Shown: positions 11,501 through 24,211, counted from the first letter of the stretch. The stretch is DNA of 64,000 nt from Styela clava (GCF_964204865.1 NC_135257.1:9322151-9386150); one strand, 5' to 3'. The notes: generated by a model from the letters alone, not told the origin. Translations and numbers: made by a program.

Positions 11501-14500
11501 TCTAATAACTACTATTTTGTGTTTTATTTTACAATAAGATGTCGATTTTTTTGTGAAAATAAGTTGAAGCCCTATTTATAAAAGCTTTTCTGTGATATTG
11601 GACAATAAATATTCATAATAACATGCTAACTTTTTGATACTTTTGCAAAAATATGCACAAAAATGGCAAAATATTGACGCCGGTGATTATAGTGAAACCT
11701 CGTCGAGACAGATATTAAATTGGGCCTTTTTCAGAAAATCAAAAAGGTAAAAGCCTAATGTTTCATTTTGGCGCAAAATTGATGCCAGGAAAACATGACT
11801 CTATAAAAATGTCAACAAGGCATTACATGTAGGGCGGCGTTTAGGTTTGTGGAAACTGACCAAAGGCTTTTATTTCGCGTGTACCAAACTACAGTATTCG
11901 TTAAACAGATACATTCCTCTCAAGGTGGAATGTCAGCTTCCACATACTCGCTAAAATGCGATAGCCAGCATTGATAGCAACCATCTACTCAGGAAATATG
12001 TCGCCAATAGTCGATATAACATTAACGTATCTAATTTATTTATCCTTGTACACTTTTAGACATTGCAAAAAAAAATATATATGGACACCTTTTTTGGATT
12101 TCGTTGTTTAACCACAATGTCTCATCACTCTCATACAATACGATCATTTCATTAGCTAAGATTTTTAATTCAAATTGTACTTTGAAAATGTAATTATATT
12201 GAGTATATTCAAACAACGTTCTTATTTACTTTATAATTCAAATAATATTGTGTTACTTTCAATAGGTGAACAGACTGCTACACAAGCACAAGGTGAGCCA
12301 ATATTTACGATAATAATCTTACAGTGATAACTCAATATCTGATCACAATGGGTTTGGTTTTTTGACTGAATTCACTGCAAACATCAATGTAAAGTTACTA
12401 TATATAATATTTAAAATTCAAATAAACGTTCTGCTTAAAGTTTTATGTTTATGTCTTCGTAACTGATCGATGACTTTCTGTATTTCTGTTAGAACCAGAG
12501 AAACCATCGGGTGAGTGTATTTTATTTTACGCAGTAGTGAATATAATTATGCAAAATACTTCAAATGATTTGAGAAAGTTGAACTTTTTTTTTACATTGA
12601 ATTGGTTTAAAATGATTATAGCTGCTTCACTAATACCACAAATAAGTAGTTGTAGTTGTTTGAGTAGAAAAATCAGAACTCCTTAATTTAAGCAACCAAA
12701 CTAATACGAATCTTTCGAGAAATATTTTTTTTTATTTAATATGCATGATGGCATATTATAAACGCAAAAGGAATCTTCAATTCATTTTGATATTTTCTAT
12801 TTGACGAAAAATTTCTGTACTAGAAATGCATGCTCAATATAATTTTGCCTGGTACTATAGTAGTAATTGAACACAGAGTCGAGTCAAATCGAACGAAAAT
12901 CCGAGCAACCGAAAAAAATGCAAACGCCACAGAAGGATGAAGAGTCTGTCGAGTCAGATCGCAGTAAAGGTGAAGACAATGTTCCAAAAACACTACTTGA
13001 GGATGCTCAAGAAATACTCACTAAATCCACCCCGGAAGCAGATACATTTATGCGCAATGATGAACCACAATCCGGAACAGATATAGAAATTAAAACTCAA
13101 GATTCACAAAGTACAGTCCATGATGCGGATGCTCTAGTTGATTCAGACGATTCTAAAAACAAGCAAAGGGCAGGTTATAACATTTTTTTTTATTATAGGC
13201 TAGAATATCGTTGTAGGATACAATTTACGCATTTCGGTAAATGTATATTAGAAAACAATCATATGCGGTTCAGAAATAGACAAAATCGAAAAATGGTGTC
13301 ATGTGAAAAAGCAAGCAAACTGTCGGAATAAATCAACGAATGTCTTATAAACCACAGGACAATCCCGAGTGTTGTCTTTATGTTTATGCGTTCGACTACA
13401 TATTAGGACAAAACAATATTTTAAATCTCGTAGACCCACGTGCTTTGTGCCCTTGGAGGGAAGAATAGTAACTTATCTTCTTTGAAAATATCGGAAACAT
13501 TTCTTTTCATTTGATATTTTCTGACACTTCTTCGCTATTCTTTGTAAAACTTAATTCTATTTTCTCTTTACAATTTTCTCTTTCTGGTCAACTGCAGACG
13601 CCCAGAAACGAGTGGATGTCCAAGCAGTGACGAATAATGTGGAAACAAAAGTTGAACAGGATATCAATGTGGCAGCAGGTTATTAACTTTATCTTTTAAT
13701 AAAGCAAAATGCAACATATTTGAGTTACAATGAAACCAGAAAATCATTTTTCATTATGAAACAACAGAAAAACATTAAAATATACCTTAGAGTTATATAT
13801 ATATATATATTATGAAAATTCTAGTTGAGGAAATGTTAGAGGAAACAATAATTTCAAATGAGGAATCTTACACTCAGTGGCTCTCAGAGATCCAGGATGA
13901 AGCAGGTCGATGAATGTCCAATCCCAGATTGTGTTATTTTATTTTGGGGATATTTCAGTTACTTATTATTTCTTCGTCTTCGTTGTTCTAACACATTGCA
14001 TAAATGGGTCAACATATCTTGATTTGTTTTATTCTGTATTTCTTCCTATTATTTGATATTACCATGTGATATCACAATTTCTTCGAGAATTTTTTCTACG
14101 GCCTCGTGAACTTCATAAGTGACGAAATTGCATCAGATCTAAACCTAGGAATCACAATTACGCAATCTTTCTATTCTTTTTTCTACTAATTCTTGCTCTG
14201 TGTTCCATTGCTTACACCAACGAACTTGTGCATATGTTGTGAGTTGACCGATCTTTTAATTTATTCCTCATTTTCTCTCACTTTGTAAATTCTTCAATGT
14301 TGGGTTTAGTTGGAGATGTGGAAGTACATTCTGATAAAGATGAGCAATCTGCCAATACGAACAGCTTGACAGAAACCCTAAATATTGAAAATACAATTCC
14401 GGATAACCAACCTGTTGAAAATGAACAGATAATAAGCGAGGAAAAACAACAGACTATATCAGCAGACCATACTTCTGAGGTTAAAACTTTGGATGATGAC

Positions 14501-17500
14501 AAAGGTTACTAGAAAAATATTACCCTTGCCAACTTTCTTAGTTCTTCTGTTTCTTTCTTTTTTGTATTTACCTGATTCTGAGTATTTTTTACATTTTGAC
14601 CGATTATCATTTGTTTTTTCCTTTAGTTCCAGTTTTAAGAAGCGTCTTTTTTGCTTGTTTTGACAATTTGTTCGTTTCTATGAGCACCTGCTTCCCCAAG
14701 GACCTGCTTCTGTTGACTATTTACAACATATATTGTGAAAAGAGCTGCCTATATTGGGCAACAAACTATATGTCGTAATTACTCACATGTTTATTGACAG
14801 AACCCATCACAACACTGCAATCCGACAATAATAACGAAGCACATGATAATCAAGCTTCATGTTTGGACAAGCATGTTGACGAATCCGCAATAGAGATTAA
14901 CAATTCGCTGGAAGAAGATAATGGTGTTTCAAAACCTCTTGTTAATCAACAATTTGAAATTGGGGAAACAATTACAACAATTTCTGAGAATATAAATGAC
15001 CAAGGTTCTTCTATTTCCTGCTAACATATTCAAATCTGAAGTTAGTGTTTGATTCCACACAATTATTGTTACAGTAGAGAAAATAAAAGAAGAAAATACT
15101 GACCTATTACAAGAACATGAATCGGAAAAAAATGCAAAGGCAAAATCTACTTCTGACGATTTAACAAATGCGGATCAGCAAAAAGACATAGGTCTATTAT
15201 TTACTTCTCACTATCTATAAACCATTTCCGTTTTTTTTCTATTATTGTCTTCTCTTTTTCGTTTGTTTCATCGGTCATAAAATCTATTTTCTGCAAACGT
15301 TTTGTTTCACACACTTACTTTTATATTCTACTTTTTACATCACATATTTTCCTTTATTGTGTAAGAATTGAAACAGCAATGATTAATGTTTAGCAGCTGA
15401 AATTCCTGAAAAGAAGTCAGAAATCGACGATTTTCAATCAACGCAAAGTGATTATGGCAAATCTGTAACTTTGCAAGATGACATTGACGACTCTTCTACT
15501 TTGAGAAAACATGAAGCTGCTATCTGTACGGCAGATACTGATGAAAGCGGGATATCAGAAACACCAAAGGAAATAGATTCTCTTGTAGATGGATCTGTTG
15601 CAGAACAAGGTTTTATTTCTTGTTTTATACAAATCCAGAAAGAAGTTTTATCGATGAAAACTTGCAAAATATCAGTTTAGTAGTAATATTTGGTGGAAAT
15701 TAAGGAAATTAAAAAAATAAATCGAACCAGGGACAGTACAAGGTTATTTCATACATAAGAAGGCTTCGCAAATTGTCTATTTTACTATATTTATTCGTCT
15801 AACGCTTCAGACCACAACATGGAATTTCAATCTGAAAATAACAAGCAATCAGATAATGATCAAGCTATAGTATCCGGTAATATATTCAAGATTAACGATC
15901 ACACAGAGAAAGTAAACGACAGTTCACTTGAAGTAGATATTCGTGATGAACAAATTCTTTCCACCGAACAAGTTAAGGATGAGGAAACTATCAAATCGGT
16001 ATCGGAAAATATAGATGACCCAGGTTATTCTATTGATTTGTGTTAAAAATAATAAAAGTTGGTATCTTTTTCTTTCACAATATTGTTCTTACAGTGGGGA
16101 AATTAGAGGACAAAAATACAAACGTGATAAAAGAAGACGAATCAGAACAAAATGAACAAACACAATCTGTATCTATTGAGTCTTTCGACACGAGTCAGCG
16201 AACGCCAGATCTAGGTCTTTGTCTGTACTCTATTTCCTTTTTTCATTCAGTATTTTCTTGCACTATAAACTTTTCATTTTGTCGACTAGCAAATTTAAAT
16301 TTTCACCTTGAAATCTATTGTTTCCATTTCCACTTTAATATTGGCGGCCGTATTCGGAGGAACTGAAACAATAACGATTTTGTTTAGCAGTGGACACTTC
16401 GGAAACGAAATCGGATAACCTGCTTCCTCAATTGGCGGAAGGTGCTTATGGCGAATCTAAAACTTTCATCGATTCAAACACAGTTGACGCCTTATTATCT
16501 CAAGATACTGATAATAATCAGCCTTCAGAAAAATCTGAAAACCAGTCCTCTCAGCAGGTCGTTGAAACAAATTTATTGAAAGATGGATCTGTAGATGACA
16601 AAGGTTTTCTTTTCTTTTCATATATCTCATTATTAAAATACTATTTTTCTCCTACTGCTTATATATATCTACTATACCGCTTATTCTCCTATTGCTCTTC
16701 TCTATTTCTTAATCAGAAGCGGCAATATTACTGCTGAAAAGATTACTTTTTGATATTGTATTCATAAGACAACAGGAAAGTCGTGCTCGCGAGTTCATTT
16801 TATTTTACTTCGCATTTTAACTTATATGAATAATACTTCGAAATAGTGGACAAAACATCGAAAATTCATGATGTAGCAATAAAGGCAAACGAAGAAGATT
16901 TAAATTCCGAGCAAGTAACTAAAAACAAAGACTTAGATTCAGAAGGAAATAGTGTTGTTGCACAAAAGACAGAAAATGATGATATCATCAAATCGTTATC
17001 CGAAGATATAAATGTCGCAGGTTCTTTTAATTCTTCCCGACTTATCCAAAAGTAACACTGGTATTTCATATCCTATACTACTTGTTACAGAGGAAAAATT
17101 AAAAGATATAAATACTGACAAATTGCAAGAGCACGAATCGCAACAAACTGAACAAGCAGAATCTATCTCTATCGAGAAAAATAATACAAAACAGGAAACA
17201 GGTTATATTTCTTCTTCTTTTTTTCTTCTTCATTTTGCATTTATTTGCAATCCGCTTTCTTCTGCATAATCGCCATAATATATATATATATATTATAAAA
17301 AACATGTCTTGGATAAATTAAAACAGCACAAGTTAATGTTTAGAGGCGGAAACTTTGGATAAAGCTGATGCGAATTCCACAGATTTATCGGATCCAAAAT
17401 CTGAGACATTCGAGCAGATCAAGAACATCGTTAATTCTAACAAAATTAAAGTTGATATATCCGGGGAGGCTGATGTTATTCAAACTTCGGAAGAACCACA

Positions 17501-20500
17501 GACCCATTTATCACTACATGATAGTCAGAGTATTTTATCGACAAATGGATTTTTATCTGAAAAAGGTTTTACTTCTTTTTTTTCTTCAGTTCTGAACTTC
17601 TATTTTCCCATGGTCATCTAGCCCTGATACTACTCATAACTTTACAGTCTTCTCAAAAAATGGGACTTACTTACACAGTGATATCTTTTCATCACAGTTA
17701 AATGATATTGTTTGTGTATATATAGTCGGGGAAGTGGACGAAAAATTGAAAGACAGTCAAGCAGGAGTAACGACCGACGAGAATACTTTATTAAGTTCAA
17801 ATGACGGGCAAGTTTCTCCCATTACTCATCTTGTAAATGAAAACCCCGAAACAGAGGAACAAAGTAGTCAGCTGTCACAAATAGATGGTACCGAAACGGT
17901 CAACGCTGAACCAGGTTCATTTTCATCTGAACAACCACAATCTAACTCTATCGAGAAAAATGATACAAACCAGGAAACAGATTCAGGTCTATATTTCTTG
18001 TTCTGTTATTTTTTCCTTTCTACGTCTTCTGCCTTATTTTGAGCTTAGTTCCAATCCGCTTTCTTTACTGCATAATTATACCATAATATATATAATTCAA
18101 ACACATATATTGGATAAATTTAAACAACACAAGTGAATGTTTAGCTGAGGAAACTTTGGAAAAACCTGATGCGAATTCCACAGATTTATCGGATCCAAAA
18201 TCGGAGACATTCGAGCAGATCAAAGACATCGTTGATTCTAACAAAATTAACGTTGATTCAACCAATGAGGCTGATGTTATTCAAACTTTGGAAGAAGCAC
18301 AGACCCAGTTGTCACAACCTGACAATCAGAATATTTTATCGACAAATGGATTTATATCTGAAAAAGGTTTTACTTTTTTCTCTTCATCTTTTTGATCTTC
18401 TGCTTTTTAATTGTTTTAAATCCTTGATACTATTCTTAACTTCACAATCTTTTCAAAAAATGAGTAACTGAGTTTAGTTATGAAAAACATCTTTCAAAAG
18501 CATATGAGTTCAAATCTATTTGTTTTATATGTTTTCTGCTGTGACATGGAGACAACTTTCCATTAGATTTGAACGATATTGTTTATGTGCACATAGTCGA
18601 GGAAGTGGACGAAAATTTGAAAGATAGTGAGAAAGCAGCAGTAACGATTGACCAGAGTAATATAGTATCTTCAAAGGATGAGGAGGTTATTTCAAGTACC
18701 CATTCTGTAGACGAAATCCAAATAACAGAGGGACAAAACAGGCAGTTGATACAACTAGATAGTGCCGAAACAATTAAAACAGACAACGTTGAACCAGGTT
18801 CTTTTTCCTCTTAACTTTATCTTCATTTTTAAAACGAAATTTTAATTTGACAGATATTTTATTTCCTACCGCAATGTAATTTAGTCAGATTGGATAAAAC
18901 TTCTTTATACTTTTATCAGTATGATTCTATTGAACCCTTTTTACTTCTTCTCTTCTGTTCATTGTACATCGCAATTAATCTTTTATTTATAAATTACACT
19001 GAACATCATATACACACTAGCTTTCTGAGTTTCTGCTTTATTTCTCAGAAAGTTCTCCAATCGAACAAATACATAATATTGAACCAGCTTTGGTACCTGA
19101 AGATATTGAACCAATATTGAAAAACGAAGAAGGTAACGTTGATCAATCAACAGACAAACAAATCAATTTACCCTTATCACATCCTGATACTGTTGTTCAG
19201 TCGACAATTTTCGAAGACGATGGTCATAAAGGTTTTTCTCAACTTTCAATATTCGTTCTTTTTATGTTGTTCAACTTTGCCTGATATTGCTACAGTTCTA
19301 TCCATTCTCTTCATTTCTTTTCGAAATTGAACCATCATCTTGCTCAATTGTACACATAGTGTAGACATATATTCTAACATTTTTATCAGATAACATCGAT
19401 TCTCAAAATACAGTGGATTCTGAGATCCATACTGCGGAAGATGTGGTGAATAACGAAAATATTCAACTCGCCACAACTAACAACGGTGAATATTTTGTAT
19501 TTAATTTGACAATTTTCGATTTTTTATCTTCGATATTTTTTACACGAAAGATTACAGTGATTTGATCTTTCACACTTATTTAGAAGTAGTAGACTCCGAA
19601 CAAAAAGACGTGCCCTTGAACAAAGAAACTTCTATAATGCAATCTCCTGAACTAACTTCGCCGAAAAAGTCGGAATCACTAGGTGATAAATGTCACTATT
19701 TCTTTGCTGATAAAAAATTTGTCAAATTTATTACAAAAATAAAATCTATTTAAAACAGATGAAACAACACAAAAAACTGAGGCTGATACTGAGTCCCAAG
19801 ATATCGAACAAAATGTAATAACCGAACAAGGTATTAAGGGTATTTGGAACATTATTATTGATTCATTCATATAATACAAATATGTATCATTTATTGTGCT
19901 ATTTAACCAATAAAGGTACAATTGGAAAAGATTCCAATGATGGTGAACATGAAACAAACATCAGTGGGCCTACTACCCAGGAGTCAGTTCATTCTACGCA
20001 TACGGGTAACTTGCATAAAGTGTACTCAAAGCAATGAAATGACTGTTTCGATAATCGTACTGTTTCACTGCAGATTTACAAGACGATTCACAGCAACAAG
20101 TAGAGGAACAAAACGCGACGCAGAGTCACTCGGGAAAAGAAGGTTTATGAAATGATCTCTAATGATCATTTCCCATTATATGCCCCGTTTCTGTCAAACT
20201 AATATCTCATGTGCTTCTTTTGTCTGTCGTACTTACGTTTCTGACCTTGTTCATTTCACCATCACTGTACATCGATTGTTTGTTGTACATTCTTCTCGTA
20301 CTGGAAACTACGGAATGCCGTTACTTGATCATCAGACAAGTGGCAACATCAAAATTATGTTGTGATATATTCTTATGTCTTATCGTTCTTTGTTCTATCG
20401 TGTTACGTGTTCCATGCATGATACTGTCTATACTATTTTTCATCCATGATTCATTTAAAATACAAAATTACACCTAACTCGCCTCAACCTATTGTTGAAA

Positions 20501-23500
20501 GTTTTCGATTGCGATTTTAAGATTTGATAGATCAAAGTCATTTTTTGCCAGTTCTGTCCGAGAATTTCAAATATTAAACATCCTGACGCCCACCATACTT
20601 TTTAAAAAACAAAAATGTAACTCTGTAACTCTGCGCTCTCGTAATTTGTAGATTCTAGACATTCAACAATATAATTTTTTATCTTTGATAACCGATTTGA
20701 AAGTGGATCCAGCGCTGCGGATCCATATTAAAATTACTTCGCTGTCCATATAAAAACACGTTATTCAGAAAATTCACTAATTTTTGAACAAACCGACGTA
20801 CATGGCAGATTGATGTAAAAGAATAGCCTACATTCATTTACACATATTTAAGTTAATTTGTGTTTGATCCATGTTGTGAATATTTATTTCTTCTATCTTG
20901 CTCATGTTTATGGATACATTGCTTCGGCGAAAAATATTCCTTTTCCAAACAAACTACGGTTACACTCGGATGATCATTTCTAATCTCGACTGAGTTTGAG
21001 TTCTCGCGCAAACTGAATGTATGCTTTATAATTTCGAAATCTTCATAACAAACCTGACATTTAGAACAAAATTGTCCGAGACGTGATGGCGAGGAGCTTT
21101 TATCTAGTGTGAGGAGTGAGTCAATTCCTGTTACCAATGCTCAAGTTTGTGATATTAATAATTTGGAAGATACTTTACCGACAAGATCTACTGGAGCAGT
21201 GGGGAACCAAGAGTCGGATAACGAGGACAACGATTCTTATCCGGATGATGAGATCCAACAAAGAGCCAATACCGAATCGGACGAAGGTGATAAGCAATCA
21301 TGTCAGTGATATTTTAGACAGACAGTGTAACAGGTTTATATGTCTTGATACTGGGGAGGAGAATTGGTTGCGGGGTTGCTCAAGGTCGGATCAAGATTTT
21401 TGCTTGTCTCACTTCTCTACACCAACTCTTAAATCGAATACAACTGCATCATGTAAACCAACATATCTTGCTGTTCCCCGTGAAACTTGCCACAATGGCT
21501 AACTTTATAATCATTTATAGGTATTAGTTAATATTGCCCAATGGTTTTGAGATCAAACACGCATTTTCTTTGAAAACTGAAAATATAAAGTAGCTCTTTT
21601 TTTCCAAACTAAAGATACTCCTAACAATATTGATTCTCACCAAAAACAAGAAGAACCAAACAAAAAGCAACAAGTGGATGGAGGTGCATGGAAATTTTAT
21701 TCACTTTTGGCATTAAAGCTGAAACAATCTTTTTCCATCCGGGTGTACAATGCGGAAGATAATAGTACGAATGAACAAAAATTTGAAAGTAATAAGAAAT
21801 CTATTATTGCAGAAGCAAACGATGAATCCCAAGCGCAAGGTTTATAATTGAGATTATCACAGTCTTGCTTATAGATTTCCTGTTGAACAAAAATGACAAT
21901 GAACCTAAAAGTACAGGGTGATAAAACATATAACCCAGTTCATTTAAAACATATTCTAGAGAAAACATAACTTTTGTGCAAAGCGTCCTAAATTACTGAA
22001 ACCATTGGGTACAAGCATAAACAAACAGAAGTTGAATTGTCAAATAAATTTTCTTTTTTTGGTAGTTGAGGAACACAATGATAAAACGCTAGCGTCAGAG
22101 ACAGATCAGTCTCTCCAGCGACGAGTCAACGACAAATTTATTTCGCCACGGCAGAAAACATTATCTAGTTCATCAGAAGGTGCCCACAATTTTGATCTTG
22201 CACGCTCATTTACACTTTTTTTTATCAATACTTAATTTCATTCATTTTGTATGAATTTTTCTTTGTTGTCGATGATGGCACTTAACTCTGTTCATTTGTA
22301 TTTTAGATCTAAAAAATGTTGTTTATTTATGTTTCATAATCATGTCAGAGAAATTCATATGATTCAGTTTATTGCAGCTGATTTTATTTTATTTACAGAT
22401 GATTTACCATTGGTTAGTTGCTCGTGTGATTTTGTATTGCTGCTTTTTATCTTTGAACTTCAGTTGTTGCAGTTTGTGCAAATAATAATATCAACATGAA
22501 TATATAATTCTGTTTGTAGATGACTAATTGCTTGTGCATGTGCAACATATAAATTAATTGCATGCTGACTGTAGAAGTTATGCTATTATACTACAAAATA
22601 TCATGACTAATGGTAACCTTGCATGCTTATAATGTACTATATATATTAGAACCAACATCTGCGCCCGAGCCCGCAGTCGAAGAAAAGCCTGAGGAAGCAA
22701 GTACAGAACAAGCTTCGGAACAAGCACCAGGTTATTTCCAATACTTAAATTGGAAGATTAGGAATTATTAGTCGCAAGAATAAAAATTGGCTTTGCAAAT
22801 ACAATAATATATATATTAGAGTTATCTTTTCTGCCAAGAACAAACCATACATTTCAGCATGATGCTCACTAATCAACTTAACTGCTTACATGCGTAAAAT
22901 TTAGTATTGTTTAATATATTTTTATTCTCCTATTTGTCGAAGGTTAAACGACAGTTCATGATTTATAACTACGGAATATGTTACTTTTTAACAGCTGAAG
23001 CGGAACCTGCAGCAGCAGAAGAGCCTTCAGCACCACCAGGTATCTAATACGTTCGCATTGGCAAACTTGATCATGTATTTTTTAATTCGCTGAGCAACAA
23101 GGTTACATTGTCGATTACATTATATTCTAGATTCTAGAATCATGTACGCGAAGTGCCTTATACTTCTGGCGTATGATTGTAAAATTAACAAACAAATAAA
23201 AATGTTTCGATCATGAGTAATAAGAAATAACATGAACAAAACGATTTAAACGTTGAACAATTGAGCGCCACGCAACACCCAGTATTGTATTTGAAATATA
23301 GTAATATCTATATTCAGTTCATAGCGCTGCTATGTTAATATAGTTCCTGAACGACAAAACAGGTTTTACGAGCAAGATTCTTCTCAAAACTCCCATTTTC
23401 ACGGAAATTTGTTGGATACTTTATTGTAATACGAAAGATGGATCTCAACATTCGCGAGCATGTTTTATCTTAAAAATAATCCATTTCGCATTAAAATAGC

Positions 23501-23883
23501 CATATTAAACAAATAAATTCAAAATAAAGCTTTTGTGAATTATTTTTTAAAATGTGCGTATAGAGCAACAGTATGATTTCAAAATTGTTTTGTTTAGGAA
23601 GATATTTGGATACTTTTTAATGTTAAATATTTGTGTTAAATCCATTAAGCATGAATTGTCACATTAAATACCAAAAAGTTGTTTATAGACGACAATGAAT
23701 AAATATAATATATATATAAAACACCAAAGTTGTATTTGAAGGCAAAAGAATTTAACATAAAAGTATAATTGCTTCATTTTCAATAGGAGACCCGACCATA
23801 CTTTAGTTTGCCAAAGTTTATCATTTCTTTCATTCGCAGCTGATGAACCTGCAGCTGATGCTGGCGCCGGTGGAGGAGAATAG
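8537..23883 (+). CDS. Acylated, acidic, disordered BASP1/GAP43-like protein of 33 frame-neutral exons
   Basis: Not recognised as a named gene. Exons: 8537-8672, 9218-9289, 12266-12292, 12493-12510, 12877-13173, 13598-13678, 13825-13905, 14310-14504, 14801-15004, 15075-15191, 15394-15609, 15811-16023, 16095-16214, 16388-16603, 16847-17020, 17091-17201, 17344-17565, 17726-17986, 18145-18366, 18597-18797, 19049-19231, 19390-19485, 19584-19682, 19759-19830, 19916-20005, 20074-20142, 21065-21286, 21615-21683, 21759-21839, 22066-22179, 22650-22730, 22995-23039, 23840-23883. They sum to 4449 nt (1482 aa) with no in-frame stop. The N-terminus MGCAGSK fits N-myristoylation at Gly2 plus palmitoylation at Cys3, so membrane anchoring is inferred. 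The rest is Glu/Ser/Asn/Gln/Pro-rich with no folded domain. Every internal exon is 1-1 phase and a multiple of three, so any exon can be skipped. The outer exons (1-4, 31-33) are Ala/Pro/Glu/Lys-rich like BASP1; the inner ones are Asn/Ser/Asp-rich. The exon set is well supported by phase; which exons are used together is unknown. Confidence 0.82.
9308..9510. mobile_element. MITE with about 40-bp inverted repeats and a 9-bp target duplication
   Basis: Both ends read GGT..CC..TACATTTGAACCCA inward, and each end carries the motif TACATTTGAACCCA twice. The element is flanked by a perfect GTTTTACTT duplication (9299-9307 and 9511-9519). A 9-bp duplication is typical of Mutator-like elements. There is no coding capacity. 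It lies 18 bases beyond the end of exon 2 of the acidic-protein gene, leaving the donor intact. Confidence 0.85.
9520..12265 (+). other. Rest of intron 2 of the acidic-protein gene, no gene seen
   Basis: AT-rich intronic sequence between the MITE and exon 3. I found no additional 1-1 phase acidic exon with good splice sites, no RNA gene and no other recognisable repeat. Confidence 0.5.
12493..12510 (+). other. 18-nt microexon (exon 4)
   Basis: TTTCTGTTAG precedes and GTGAGT follows an 18-base exon coding for EPEKPS when joined in phase 1. The neighbouring exon 3 (12266-12292) is only 27 nt. Both keep frame and match the Glu/Pro/Lys composition of the flanking exons. Confidence 0.7.
14801..15609 (+). 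repeat. Exon cassette unit 1 (exons 9-11, A-B-C)
   Basis: A exon 204 nt (ends ISENINDQ), 70-nt intron ending in GTTACAG, B exon 117 nt (starts VEKIKEENTD, contains QEHESE), 202-nt intron ending in TTTAG, C exon 216 nt (ends DGSVAEQ). Units 2 and 3 repeat this order with matching exon sizes and near-constant A-B introns. Confidence 0.8.
15811..16603 (+). repeat. Exon cassette unit 2 (exons 12-14, A-B-C)
   Basis: A exon 213 nt (ends SVSENIDDP), 71-nt intron, B exon 120 nt (starts VGKLEDKNTN, contains KEDESEQNEQ), C exon 216 nt (ends DGSVDDK). It starts 1010 bases after unit 1. Confidence 0.8.
16847..17565 (+). repeat. Exon cassette unit 3 (exons 15-17, A-B-C)
   Basis: A exon 174 nt (ends KSLSEDINVA), 70-nt intron, B exon 111 nt (starts EEKLKDINTD, contains QEHESQQTEQ), C exon 222 nt (ends STNGFLSEK). 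It starts 1036 bases after unit 2. Confidence 0.8.
17726..18366 (+). repeat. Exon cassette unit 4 with a fused A+B exon (exons 18-19)
   Basis: Exon 18 (261 nt) begins as an A exon (VGEVDEKLKD, ending NAEP), reads on through what is an intron start in unit 5 (GSFSS), and ends as a B exon (SIEKNDTNQETDS, compare SIEKNNTKQET in exon 16). The following intron is of B-C type. Exon 19 (222 nt) is nearly identical to exon 17 in length and sequence. Confidence 0.75.
18597..19231 (+). repeat. Exon cassette unit 5, B exon missing (exons 20-21)
   Basis: Exon 20 (201 nt, VEEVDENLKD ending DNVEP) is the partner of exon 18's A part. The 251 bases after it contain no intact B exon; a stretch near 18918-18937 (reading QYDSIEP) resembles the end of a B exon. 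Exon 21 (183 nt, ends FEDDGHK) is the C-type exon. Confidence 0.6.
20143..21064 (+). other. Intron 26, no gene seen
   Basis: A 922-bp intron between exons 26 and 27, pyrimidine-rich in its first half. No extra exon or element is recognised. Confidence 0.5.
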
Positions 23884-24205
23884 ACATATTGTAGGTATAC
23901 GTATTGATTTGATATTTTTATCCATTTTATATCAGTTGAAGAGAAATCGTATGTATCTTTCAAAATATTTTTTATTCCAAGAACGGTTCTTGATGGAAAT
24001 ATATATATCGAGACCGTTTCATACCCAAATAGCCTTTTGCAGTTTGTTTACCAACGGCTTAGCAAAAATATTTATATTAGCGATGAGTTCAGAAAAAAGT
24101 AGAATATCAAATACTACTGGCATTTATAACCGGTTCACGGCATTGTTTATTACCAATACTCATTTATTATTAACATTTCAGTAGCGTTGCCACACAATAC
24201 CTCGT

Positions 24206-24211
24206 AATAAA
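24206..24211 (+). terminator. Candidate poly(A) signal of the acidic-protein gene
   Basis: AATAAA lies about 320 bases after the stop codon at 23881-23883 on the same strand. Confidence 0.45.

Noticed and set aside
18890-19120. Open frame MDKTSLYFYQYDS between exons 20 and 21
   Set aside because: It runs into pyrimidine-rich intron-like sequence with no donor in phase 1. Only a short piece resembles a lost B exon.
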